DNA from: Rubrivivax gelatinosus
GTDB taxonomy: Bacteria > Pseudomonadota > Gammaproteobacteria > Burkholderiales > Burkholderiaceae_C
Direction: 5' to 3'
Assembly: GCF_016583785.1 (NCBI RefSeq)
Contig: NZ_NRRU01000027.1
Span: 1-53,374 of the forward strand
Length of the DNA: 53,374 bases
Below, piece by piece: positions 26,796-35,173 of the stretch; position 1 is the first letter of the stretch, and each line of letters starts with the position of its first letter. The position numbers and the translations under genes are program-made. The notes beneath the pieces were generated by a model that made no database searches, had not been told where the DNA came from, and saw nothing but the letters and a program-made list of their open reading frames with translations.

Positions 26796-28124
26796 ATGGC
26801 ACGAAAGACCCTTGCCCTGAGCCTGTTCTGGCGCACCTTCTGTCTGCTCGCGATCCTGCTCGCCGGCGGCGTCTTCGCCTGGGTGCAGACGCTGCGTGCA
26901 CTCGAGTTCGAGCCGCGTGCGGTCGAGTCGGCGCAGCAGATCGCCGGCCTCGTGAACCTGTCGCGTGCGGCGCTGCAGCAGGCCGACGGCATCAACCGCA
27001 TCGCGCTCGTGAAGACGATGGCGCAGCAGGACGTGGTGCGCGTCGCGCCGCGCGAACCCGGCGACCGCTGGGAGAGCTACGAGGTCGACCGCTTCACGCG
27101 CCGGGTCTCGCGTGAACTGCGCGCGGCGCTCGGCGAGGACGCGATCGTCGCCAGCAGCGTCAACGCCAAACCCGGCATGTGGGTCGGCTTCACGATCGAT
27201 GGCGACTCCTACTGGCTGCAGATCGACGACAACCACGCCAGCCCGCTGACCAGCAACACCTGGTTCGTCTGGATCGGCATCGCGCTGCTGGCGACGCTGG
27301 TCGGCTCGGTGGCGATCGCGCGCCTGATCAACCGGCCGCTCAAGCAGCTGTCTTTCGCCGCCAGCCGCATCCGCGAAGGCGACCTCGACTCGCGCCTGGA
27401 CGAGAACACGCTGACCAGCGAGATCCGCGAGGTCAACCGCGGCTTCAACCGCATGGCGCGCGAACTGGCGCGGGTCGAGGAGGACCGCGCGGTGATGCTG
27501 GCCGGCATCAGTCACGACCTGCGCACGCCGCTGGCGCGGCTGCGGCTGGAAACCGAGATGAGCGTCTCCGACGACGAGGCCAAGCGCAACATGGCGCTGG
27601 ACATCGACCAGCTCGACGCGATCATCGACAAGTTCATGGACTACGCCCGCCCCGGCGAGACCCAGCTGCGCCCGGTGCACGTGGCCCAGCTCGTCGACCG
27701 CGAGGCCGCGGGTTTCCGCGACCCGAGCCAGATCCGCATCCACTCGCGCGTCGCGATCGACCTGAAGGTGCTGGCCGACGAGACCGAACTCGGCCGCGTG
27801 CTGTCCAACCTGTTCGAGAACGCGCGCCGCTACGGCCGCGGCACCGACACCGGCATCGCCGAGGTCTCGGTCTCCTATGCGCGCACCGGCCCCTGGGTCA
27901 TCCTGACGGTGCGCGACAACGGCCCCGGCGTGCCGCAGGAGAAGCTGTCGCAGCTGACGACGCCCTTCTTCCGCGGCGACGCCGCCCGCACCGCGGCCAC
28001 CGGCGCCGGCCTGGGGCTGGCGATCGTCGAGAAGGCGATGCAGCGCATGGGCGGCAGCCTGGAACTGGCGAACGCGCCGGACGGCGGGCTGATGGCGCAC
28101 GTCCGGCTGCGAAGGGCGCCTTGA
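26796..28124 (+). CDS. envZ: EnvZ-type sensor histidine kinase
   Basis: Inner-membrane kinase of 442 residues. TM1 (~12-32), a periplasmic sensor of ~130 residues, TM2 (~160-182), HAMP (RPLKQLSFAASRIREGDLDSRL), a HisKA domain with phospho-His240 in AGISHDLRTPLARLRLETEMS, and HATPase_c with LSNLFENARRYG, DNGPGVP and GAGLGLAIVEKAM. The H-box context is EnvZ-like. It probably phosphorylates the neighbouring OmpR in response to osmolarity or a similar envelope cue. Its stop lies 3 bp from the stop of the converging secreted-protein gene. Confidence 0.94.
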   Translation: MARKTLALSLFWRTFCLLAILLAGGVFAWVQTLRALEFEPRAVESAQQIAGLVNLSRAALQQADGINRIALVKTMAQQDVVRVAPREPGDRWESYEVDRFTRRVSRELRAALGEDAIVASSVNAKPGMWVGFTIDGDSYWLQIDDNHASPLTSNTWFVWIGIALLATLVGSVAIARLINRPLKQLSFAASRIREGDLDSRLDENTLTSEIREVNRGFNRMARELARVEEDRAVMLAGISHDLRTPLARLRLETEMSVSDDEAKRNMALDIDQLDAIIDKFMDYARPGETQLRPVHVAQLVDREAAGFRDPSQIRIHSRVAIDLKVLADETELGRVLSNLFENARRYGRGTDTGIAEVSVSYARTGPWVILTVRDNGPGVPQEKLSQLTTPFFRGDAARTAATGAGLGLAIVEKAMQRMGGSLELANAPDGGLMAHVRLRRAP

Positions 28125-28127
28125 GCT

Positions 28128-29285
28128 TCAGGGTGCGGCCGGCGGCGTCCCGGGGCCTTCGTTGACGTAGAAGTTGACGCGCGGCCGGACGTAGAGCTCT
28201 GAACTGCCGTCGGGCTGGATGCGGGTTTCGCTCTCCATTACGAAGCGGGTGCTGCCGCTGTTGCGCAGCGGCACCCACTGGCGTCGCGCGACGGTTCCAC
28301 TGCTGCCGACCGGGCGCCGCGTGACGAGGTCCGTACCTTCGAAGCCCCAGGTCACCGGCATGCGGGTCTCGGTGCCCTCGGCGAGATCCTTGGACACCCG
28401 CGAACCGGTACCGTCGCGATACAGGTCGAAGTAGAACGGGGTGTTCGTGCCCACGTAGACGCCGGACTCCCAGAGGCGCGAGGCCCGCAGCGTGCCGCCG
28501 AAACCGGCGCCGGCCGCGGGTTTGACCATCGTCGTCTCGTAGACGGCGGTCGGCACGCCGGCGCTCCAGTCGGCGGCGATCCAGGTCTCGGCGCCGTTGG
28601 CGTCGACGGCGAAGCGCGTGTAGCCGCGCTGCCCGCCGCCCAGATCCAGAACCAGCCAGCCATCGACGACGCTCTGGGCGTAGACCCGGCCGCTCGCCTG
28701 GAAGGTCACGTTGCCGGCCGAGAAGCCGACGAGGTCGGCGCTCGGGAACAGGCTGACGTCGGCGTCTTCGCTGGGCCCCGCCAGCACCGTGCCGGGGGTC
28801 AGGTCGGCCATCGAAGGCCGCAGCTCGGCCGCCAGATGCCGTGTCACCACCCCCTCGTCCGTCGGCGAGCCGAAGGGCACGACGCGGCCGGCGTTGCAGC
28901 CGCTGAGCGTGGTGTCGGTGCCGATGTCGACGACCTTGGAACTCCCGCGGCGGGCACTGCCCGACAGCCGCACGACGGCCAGCTTCAGCACGTCGTGACG
29001 GACCTCGGAATCGGCCCCCGGGCAGTCGGGGTCCGAGGTGACGTAGCTGCTCGTGTACGGCGCGTCCAGCGTCGCGATGCGCGTTGCCCCGCGCCCGCCG
29101 ACCGAGGCGCCGACACGGCCTTGCGTGGCGACGACGACCGCCCGCTCGCCCAGCCATTCGAAGACGTAGGCTGCGTTCGTGTTGCGCGGACCGACGTGCA
29201 GCACGGTGTCCGCCCGCGCCGCCGCCCCCGCGGCCGCGGCGGCCGCGGCCGCCGCGGCCACCAGGGTCCAGGTCAAGACTCTCAT
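28128..29285 (-). CDS. Secreted protein of unknown function with poly-Ala signal peptide
   Basis: Not recognised. The 385-residue product starts MRVLTWTLVAAAAAAAAAAG after a GGGAGG ribosome-binding site; a signal peptide ends near AARA-DT. The mature part looks all-beta, with paired strands (VVVATQGRVGASVGG, GYTRFAVDANGAETWIAADW). Two Cys pairs could form disulphides (DPDCPG and SGCNAG). There are no lipobox and no known catalytic motif. The signal peptide is encoded by a run of GCC/GCG repeats (about 29220-29265). It follows ispF by 62 bp and converges with envZ. Confidence 0.75.
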   Translation of the reverse strand: MRVLTWTLVAAAAAAAAAAGAAARADTVLHVGPRNTNAAYVFEWLGERAVVVATQGRVGASVGGRGATRIATLDAPYTSSYVTSDPDCPGADSEVRHDVLKLAVVRLSGSARRGSSKVVDIGTDTTLSGCNAGRVVPFGSPTDEGVVTRHLAAELRPSMADLTPGTVLAGPSEDADVSLFPSADLVGFSAGNVTFQASGRVYAQSVVDGWLVLDLGGGQRGYTRFAVDANGAETWIAADWSAGVPTAVYETTMVKPAAGAGFGGTLRASRLWESGVYVGTNTPFYFDLYRDGTGSRVSKDLAEGTETRMPVTWGFEGTDLVTRRPVGSSGTVARRQWVPLRNSGSTRFVMESETRIQPDGSSELYVRPRVNFYVNEGPGTPPAAP

Positions 29286-29347
29286 CGTTCCTCCCGTTGA
29301 AAGAGGCGCGATGCTAGGAGCGGCTGCGCGGCCGCCCGGCGTCGAAA

Positions 29348-29842
29348 CTAGGGGGCGGCACGCACCAGCAGGCAGGCCGCGCGCGTCTCGATCGAGCGGC
29401 CTTCGCCAACGGGCCCCAGCTTCTCGGCGGTCTTGGCCTTGACGTTGACGCGCTCGACGCCGACGGCCAGCAGTTCGGCGATGCGCGCGCGCATCGCGTC
29501 GATGTGCGGCGCCATCTTCGGCGCCTGGGCGACGATGGTGGAGTCGACGTTGACGATCTCCCAGCCGGCGGCGCGCACGCGGCGCGCGCACTCGGCCAGC
29601 AGCACGCCCGAGTCCGCGCCCTTGAACTCGGCCGCGGTGTCGGGGAAGTGGCGGCCGATGTCGCCCAGCGCCGCGGCGCCGAACAGCGCGTCGGTGATGG
29701 CGTGCAGCAGCGCGTCGGCGTCGCTGTGGCCGAGCAGGCCGTGCGTATGCGGGATCGTGATGCCGCCGAGGATCAGCGGGCGGCCGGCGACGAGCTGGTG
29801 GGTGTCCCAGCCCTCGCCGATGCGGAGGTCAAGAGGGTTCAT
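29348..29842 (-). CDS. ispF: 2-C-methyl-D-erythritol 2,4-cyclodiphosphate synthase
   Basis: Enzyme of the non-mevalonate isoprenoid pathway, 164 residues, normal length. Metal ligands and substrate residues in [45 protein letters not shown] and [14 protein letters not shown]; the C-terminal [17 protein letters not shown] is characteristic. The start [11 protein letters not shown] overlaps the ispD stop by 4 bp, the standard ispDF arrangement. Confidence 0.97.
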   Translation of the reverse strand: MNPLDLRIGEGWDTHQLVAGRPLILGGITIPHTHGLLGHSDADALLHAITDALFGAAALGDIGRHFPDTAAEFKGADSGVLLAECARRVRAAGWEIVNVDSTIVAQAPKMAPHIDAMRARIAELLAVGVERVNVKAKTAEKLGPVGEGRSIETRAACLLVRAAP

Positions 29843-30528
29843 CGGGTTTGCAGCAGGCGCGCGGCCAGGGCGAAATCCGCCGGCCAGGTCACCTTGAGGT
29901 TCTCGAGATCGCCGGGCACGAGGCGCGGCGCCAGCCCCAGCGCCTCGACGGCGCTGGATTCGTCGGTGACGTGTTCGCCGGCCTCGGCCAGCGCACGCGC
30001 CAGCAGGCCGATGCGGAACATCTGCGGCGTCTGCGCGGCCCACTTGCCCGCGCGCGGCACGGTCTCGGCGACACGGCCAGCTTCCTCGGCCTTCAGCGTG
30101 TCGGCCAGCGGCAGCGCCAGCAGCCCGCCGACCGGGTCGGCCAGGCAGGCGGCTATCAGGCGCTCGACCCATTCGGGGCGCAGCAGGCAGCGCGCGGCGT
30201 CGTGCACCAGCACCCAGTCTTCGTCGTGGGCGCCCAGTTCACGCAGCACCGGCAGGCCGTTGGCGACACTTTCGGCACGCGTGGCGCCGCCGCAGCGGGC
30301 GAGCCAGCCGTTCCAGCCGGGCACGGCGGTCTCGAACTGCGTGTCCTCGGGCGAGAGCACGACCAGCGTGCCCGCCAGCCGCGGCACCGCAGCCAGCGCC
30401 GCGAGCGTGTGGGCGACGACCGCCCGGCCGGCCAGCGGCGCGTATTGTTTGGGGCCTCCGGCTCCGGCCCTCAGGCCGACGCCGGCGCACGGAACCAGGG
30501 CAAAACAGCGGGTCGGCGGCACAGTCAT
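29839..30528 (-). CDS. ispD: 2-C-methyl-D-erythritol 4-phosphate cytidylyltransferase
   Basis: Enzyme of 229 residues that couples CTP with methylerythritol phosphate. N-terminal nucleotide-binding [25 protein letters not shown], then [12 protein letters not shown] and [10 protein letters not shown]...[16 protein letters not shown]. The intact motifs and usual length make the call firm. It overlaps ispF and is divergent from mfd across only 26 bp. Confidence 0.97.
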   Translation of the reverse strand: MTVPPTRCFALVPCAGVGLRAGAGGPKQYAPLAGRAVVAHTLAALAAVPRLAGTLVVLSPEDTQFETAVPGWNGWLARCGGATRAESVANGLPVLRELGAHDEDWVLVHDAARCLLRPEWVERLIAACLADPVGGLLALPLADTLKAEEAGRVAETVPRAGKWAAQTPQMFRIGLLARALAEAGEHVTDESSAVEALGLAPRLVPGDLENLKVTWPADFALAARLLQTR

Positions 30529-30531
30529 CCA

Positions 30532-30547
30532 GCGATTCTAGAATCGC
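30532..30547. promoter_or_regulatory. 16-bp perfect palindrome between ispD and mfd, possible symmetric promoter
   Basis: GCGATTCTAGAATCGC occupies most of the 26-bp divergent gap. Each strand reads TAGAAT, a fair -10 hexamer, facing its own gene. This could be a bidirectional promoter core or an operator. The short gap would give very short leaders. Confidence 0.45.
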
Positions 30548-30554
30548 GCCTCCC

Positions 30555-33500
30555 ATGCAGATTCCGACCATTGCCCCGGGCAAGCGCTTCACGCTGCCGC
30601 GCCCGGTGGGTTCGGCCGACGCCCTGCTGCTGGCCCGCCTGGCCGCAGCACGCAAGGCCGAGCAGCGCCTGCTGGCCGTCGTCACGGCCGATCCCGCCGA
30701 CACCACCCGTCTCGCCGAAGAGCTGCCGTTCTTCGACCCCGGCCTGCGTGTGGCCGTCTTCCCCGACTGGGAGACGCTGCCCTACGACACCTTCAGCCCG
30801 CACCAGGACCTGATCTCCGAGCGCCTGGCGACGCTGTGGCGGGTGCAGCAGGGCGAGGTCGACGTCGTGCTGATGCCGGCGACGACCGCGCTGGTGCGGC
30901 TGGCGCCACCGTCGTTCATGGCGGGCTACACCTTTCACTTCAAGCAGAAGTCGCGTCTGGACGAGGCCAGGCTGAAGTCGCAGCTGACGCTGGCCGGCTA
31001 CCAGCACGTGAGCCAGGTCGTGTCCCCGGGCGAATACGCGGTGCGCGGCGGGCTGATCGACCTGTTCCCGATGGGCTCGCTGGTGCCCTACCGCGTCGAC
31101 CTGTTCGGCGACGAGGTCGACTCGATCCGCACCTTCGACCCCGACAGCCAGCGCAGCCTGTACCCGGTGCCCGAGGTGCGGCTGTTGCCCGGGCGCGAGT
31201 TCCCGATGGACGAGGCCGCGCGCACGGCCTTCCGCGCCCGCTGGCGCGAGAAGCTCGACGGCGACCCGACGCGTTCGCGCATCTACAAGGACATCGCGCA
31301 GGGCATCGCCACCGGCGGCATCGAGTACTACCTGCCGCTGTTCTTCGACGAGATCGCCAGCGTCTTCGACTACCTGGGCGAAACCGCCGCGGTGGCGCTG
31401 CACGGCGAGGTCGACCAGGCGCTGGAGCGCTTCTGGACCGACACGCGCGAGCGCCACCGCTTCCTGCAGCACGACCCCGAGCGGCCGTTGCTGCCGCCGG
31501 AAGCGATCTTCCTGCGCCCGGACGAGTTCTTCGGCCGCACCCAGCCGCATGCGACGCTGGCGCTGCGCGGCAACGAGCCGGTGGACTGGGCGCGGCCGCT
31601 GCCCGACATCGCCGTCGACCGCGGCGCGCCCGAGCCGCTGGCCGGGCTGGAGCGCCACCTGAAGGCGACGCCGCACCGCGTGCTGCTGGCCGCCGAAAGC
31701 GAAGGCCGGCGCGAGAGCCTGCTGGAGCTGCTGCGCGACCACCGCATCGACCTGCCGACGGTCGCCAACCTCGCTGAGTTCCTGGCCGGCGACGAACGTT
31801 TCGCGATCGTCGCCGCACCGCTGGCCCAGGGCTTCCACTGGCACGAGCCGGCCGAGGGCGTGTCGGTCCAGCTGCTCACCGAGACCGAACTCTTCGCCAC
31901 CGCGCCGCAGGCACGCCGGCGGCGCAAGCAGGAGCAGACCAGCAACGTCGACGCGCTGATCAAGGACCTGTCGGAGCTGAAGATCGGCGACCCCGTGGTG
32001 CACATGAACCACGGCATCGGCCGCTACCGCGGCCTGGTCGAGATCGACGCCGGCGAAGGCCCCAGCGAGTTCCTGCACCTGGAATACGCCGACAAGGCGA
32101 CGCTGTACGTGCCGGTGGCGCAGCTGCACCTGATCAGCCGCTACACCGGGGTCAGTGCCGAAGAAGCGCCGCTGCACAAGCTGGGCTCGGGCCAGTGGGA
32201 CAAGGCCAGGCGCAAGGCCGCCGAGCAGGTGCGAGACACCGCCGCCGAGCTGCTGAACCTCTATGCCCGGCGCGCCGCGCGCGAAGGTTTCGCGCACCGC
32301 TTCAGCCCGCAGGACTACGAGGCCTTCGCCGCCAGCTTCGGCTTCGAAGAGACGCCCGACCAGCGCGCCGCGATCCACGCCGTCATCCAGGACATGATCA
32401 GCCCGCGGCCGATGGACCGGCTGGTCTGCGGCGACGTCGGCTTCGGCAAGACCGAGGTCGCGCTGCGCGCCGCCTTCGTCGCGGTGCACGCCGGCAAGCA
32501 GGTGGCGCTGCTGGCGCCGACCACACTGCTGGCCGAGCAGCACTACCAGACGCTGGTCGACCGCTTCGGCAAGTGGCCGGTGAAGATCGCCGAGCTCTCG
32601 CGCTTCCGCTCGGCCAAGGAGGTGAAGACCGCGCTCGAAGGCATTGCCGACGGCACGGTGGACATCGTCGTCGGCACGCACAAGCTGCTCAGCTCCGACT
32701 GCAAGTTCGCGCGCCTGGGCCTGCTGGTGATCGACGAGGAGCACCGCTTCGGCGTGCGCCACAAGGAGGCGATGAAGGCGCTGCGCGCCGAGGTCGACGT
32801 GCTGACGCTGACGGCCACGCCGATCCCGCGCACGCTGGGCATGGCGCTCGAAGGCCTGCGCGACCTGTCGGTGATCGCCACCGCGCCGCAGCGGCGCCTG
32901 GCGATCAAGACCTTCGTGCGCAGCGAGAACAACTCGACGATCCGCGAAGCCGTGCTGCGCGAGTTGAAACGCGGCGGCCAGGTCTACTTCCTGCACAACG
33001 ACGTCGAGTCGATCCAGGCGCGGCGCCAGAAGCTGGAGGAGCTGCTGCCCGAGGCGCGCATCGGCGTCGCCCACGGCCAGATGCCCGAGCGCGAGCTGGA
33101 GCACGTGATGCGCGACTTCGTCGCCCAGCGCCACAACATCCTGCTGTGCTCGACCATCATCGAGACCGGCATCGACGTGCCGACCGCGAACACCATCGTG
33201 ATGAGCCGCGCCGACAAGTTCGGCCTGGCGCAGCTGCACCAGCTGCGCGGGCGTGTCGGCCGCAGCCACCATCAGGCCTACGCCTACCTGCTGGTGCCCG
33301 ACGTCGAGGCGCTGACCAAGCAGGCGGCGCAGCGGCTGGAAGCGATCCAGCAGATGGAGGAACTGGGCAGCGGCTTCTACCTCGCGATGCACGACCTGGA
33401 GATCCGCGGCGCCGGCGAGGTGCTGGGCGAGAACCAGAGCGGCAACATGATGGAAGTCGGCTTCCAGCTCTACAACGACATGCTGGCCGAGGCCGTGCGG

Positions 33501-33992
33501 TCGCTGAAGGCCGGGCGCGAACCCGACCTGCTGTCGCCGCTGGCGGCCACCACCGAGATCAACCTGCACGCCCCGGCGCTGCTGCCCGACGCCTACTGCG
33601 GCGACGTGCAGACGCGGCTCAACCTCTACAAGCGCCTGGCCACGGCCGAGAAGGCCGAGCAGATCGACGCGCTGCTGGAGGAGATCACCGACCGCTTCGG
33701 CAAGCTGCCGGCGCAGGGCCAGACGCTGTTCGACACCCACCGCCTGCGTGTGCTGGCCAAGCCTTACGGCGTGCAGAAGATCGACGCCGGGCCGAAGCTG
33801 ATGAACATCGTCTTCCGCCCGAACCCGCCGATCGAGCCGATGCGCATCGTCGAGCTGGTGCAGAAGAACCGCGCGGTCAAGCTCGCCGGCAACGACAAGC
33901 TGCGCATCGACCGCGAGATCGGCTCGCCCAAGGACCGCGCCCAGTACGTGCGCGACATCCTGCGCTCGCTGGGCGCACCGCGCGCGGCGTGA
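30555..33992 (+). CDS. mfd: Transcription-repair coupling factor Mfd
   Basis: ATP-dependent DNA translocase of 1145 residues that removes stalled RNA polymerase and recruits UvrA. UvrB-like N-terminal module (FPDWETLPYDTFSPHQDLISERL, SPGEYAVRGGLIDLFP), RNA-polymerase-interaction domain near residue 480 (GDPVVHMNHGIGRYRGL), helicase Walker A GDVGFGKTEVALRAAF (~628), LLVIDEEHRFGVRHKE (~726), LTATPIPRTLGMAL and the TRG region with GRVGRSHHQAYAYLL. The C-terminal D7 domain is present. The protein is full length. Confidence 0.98.
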   Translation: MQIPTIAPGKRFTLPRPVGSADALLLARLAAARKAEQRLLAVVTADPADTTRLAEELPFFDPGLRVAVFPDWETLPYDTFSPHQDLISERLATLWRVQQGEVDVVLMPATTALVRLAPPSFMAGYTFHFKQKSRLDEARLKSQLTLAGYQHVSQVVSPGEYAVRGGLIDLFPMGSLVPYRVDLFGDEVDSIRTFDPDSQRSLYPVPEVRLLPGREFPMDEAARTAFRARWREKLDGDPTRSRIYKDIAQGIATGGIEYYLPLFFDEIASVFDYLGETAAVALHGEVDQALERFWTDTRERHRFLQHDPERPLLPPEAIFLRPDEFFGRTQPHATLALRGNEPVDWARPLPDIAVDRGAPEPLAGLERHLKATPHRVLLAAESEGRRESLLELLRDHRIDLPTVANLAEFLAGDERFAIVAAPLAQGFHWHEPAEGVSVQLLTETELFATAPQARRRRKQEQTSNVDALIKDLSELKIGDPVVHMNHGIGRYRGLVEIDAGEGPSEFLHLEYADKATLYVPVAQLHLISRYTGVSAEEAPLHKLGSGQWDKARRKAAEQVRDTAAELLNLYARRAAREGFAHRFSPQDYEAFAASFGFEETPDQRAAIHAVIQDMISPRPMDRLVCGDVGFGKTEVALRAAFVAVHAGKQVALLAPTTLLAEQHYQTLVDRFGKWPVKIAELSRFRSAKEVKTALEGIADGTVDIVVGTHKLLSSDCKFARLGLLVIDEEHRFGVRHKEAMKALRAEVDVLTLTATPIPRTLGMALEGLRDLSVIATAPQRRLAIKTFVRSENNSTIREAVLRELKRGGQVYFLHNDVESIQARRQKLEELLPEARIGVAHGQMPERELEHVMRDFVAQRHNILLCSTIIETGIDVPTANTIVMSRADKFGLAQLHQLRGRVGRSHHQAYAYLLVPDVEALTKQAAQRLEAIQQMEELGSGFYLAMHDLEIRGAGEVLGENQSGNMMEVGFQLYNDMLAEAVRSLKAGREPDLLSPLAATTEINLHAPALLPDAYCGDVQTRLNLYKRLATAEKAEQIDALLEEITDRFGKLPAQGQTLFDTHRLRVLAKPYGVQKIDAGPKLMNIVFRPNPPIEPMRIVELVQKNRAVKLAGNDKLRIDREIGSPKDRAQYVRDILRSLGAPRAA

Positions 33993-34013
33993 AGACGCCG
34001 CATCTCAATTCTT

Positions 34014-34107
34014 CCCCTTCTCCCGCGCGGGAGCGTGCCGGGGTGAGAGTGGTGGCGCACCACCAGCCCTCACCCCTACCCTCTCCCGCAGGCGGGAGAG
34101 GGAGCTG
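34014..34107. repeat. REP-like palindromic repeat pair between mfd and serB
   Basis: Two facing units. The left one (34014-34051) reads TTCTCCCGCGCGGGAG then GGGGTGAGAG. The right one (34066-34107) reads CCCTCACCCC then CCCTCTCCCGC-AG-GCGGGAGAGGG. The same CCCTCTCCCGC/GCGGGAGAGGG plus GGGGTGAGGG modules recur inside hrpA (41996-42032 and 43423-43523), so this is an interspersed family. Confidence 0.8.
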
Positions 34108-34116
34108 AAAGACACC

Positions 34117-34830
34117 ATGCCCGCCACCGAGTTTCTTCCCGGCCTGTTCATCCGCGGCTTCGAGCCGCCGGCGCGTCTGGCCGACTACAAGCTGGTCGCC
34201 TTCGACATGGACTCGACGCTGATCAGCATCGAGTGCATAGACGAGATCGCACGCGCCGCCGGGCGCTACGACGAGGTCGCCGCGATCACCGAGGCGGCGA
34301 TGCGCGGCGAGATCCCCGACTACAAGGAAAGCCTGCGCCGGCGCATGGCGCTGCTGGCCGGCGTGCCGGAAGCAGCGCTGCACCAGGTCTACGAGCAGCG
34401 GTTGCAGCTCAACCCCGGCGTCGAGACCTTCGTCGCCGCCTGCCAGGCGGCCGGGCTGAAGACGATGCTGGTCTCGGGCGGCTTCAGCTTCTTCAGCGAA
34501 CGCATACGCCACCGCCTGGGCCTGGACTTCGCGCGCGCCAACTCACTGGGCATCGCCGGCGGCCGGCTCACCGGCACGCTGCTCGAGCGGCCCTGGGGCG
34601 ACATCGTCGACGGCGCTGAGAAGCTGCGCGTGCTGCTGGAAGTGGCCGAGCTGATGGGCATCGAGCCCTCGCAGGCGATCGCGGTCGGCGACGGCGCCAA
34701 CGACCTGCCGATGATGCGGGCCGCCGGCCTGTCGATCGCCTACCACCCGAAGCCGGCGGTGGCCGAACAGGCGATGGTGGCGATCACCAGCGGCGGCCTG
34801 GACCGCGCGCTGGACGTGCTGCGCACCTGA
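34117..34830 (+). CDS. serB: Phosphoserine phosphatase
   Basis: HAD-superfamily phosphatase of 237 residues, last step of serine synthesis. Nucleophile Asp in VAFDMDSTLISIECIDEIA, motif II region MLVSGGFSFFSERI and motif IV VGDGANDLPMMRAAGLS with AYHPKPAV after it. It lacks the N-terminal ACT domain found in longer SerB proteins, giving the compact form. The ATG follows GGAGCTGAAAGACACC; the distance from the GGAG is long. Confidence 0.95.
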   Translation: MPATEFLPGLFIRGFEPPARLADYKLVAFDMDSTLISIECIDEIARAAGRYDEVAAITEAAMRGEIPDYKESLRRRMALLAGVPEAALHQVYEQRLQLNPGVETFVAACQAAGLKTMLVSGGFSFFSERIRHRLGLDFARANSLGIAGGRLTGTLLERPWGDIVDGAEKLRVLLEVAELMGIEPSQAIAVGDGANDLPMMRAAGLSIAYHPKPAVAEQAMVAITSGGLDRALDVLRT

Positions 34831-35173
34831 GCGCCGGCTCGCCCGCCGGCGGGCGCCGACCAGCACCCGGGCGGACCCTTCTCCGCCGTCAGTAAAGGAC
34901 GCCGCGCGGCTGCAACTGGGCTGCGCTGCCCGCGCCGCCCTGTCCATTTGGTGAACTCCGCCACGCGCCGCGCCGGCCGCGGCAGGCCTCATGCGCTTTC
35001 GCGGCGGCGTGGCGTGTATCCTTTTTATTGTTTTTTTGATCACTATTGCCATTTAGCCGCGTTCCCGGCTCGCGCTGGCAAACCCGCCGCTGTTCCACTC
35101 CTGCTCGTCGGCACCGAGGGTTGCCCTGCGTCAGGGTTGGCCGGCCGCCCCATTCGCACCAAGGAAGCCCGCC
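34831..35173. other. Intergenic region before the multi-PAS receptor gene
   Basis: 343 bp without a gene. Close to serB is the palindrome GCCCGCCGGCGGGC (34841-34854), a possible terminator stem without a T run. Around 35017-35056 an AT-rich patch (TCCTTTTTATTGTTTTTTTG) stands out in a GC-rich background and is the likely promoter zone of the downstream receptor gene. No specific sigma motif was assigned. Confidence 0.5.

Noticed and set aside
29230..29262. Possible short CRISPR-like or satellite repeat of GCCGCGGCC units
   Set aside because: It is a simple codon repeat within a signal peptide, with no spacers.
30525..33740. 1071-codon minus-strand open frame opposite mfd
   Set aside because: Gln/Arg/His-rich shadow of mfd; no family resemblance.
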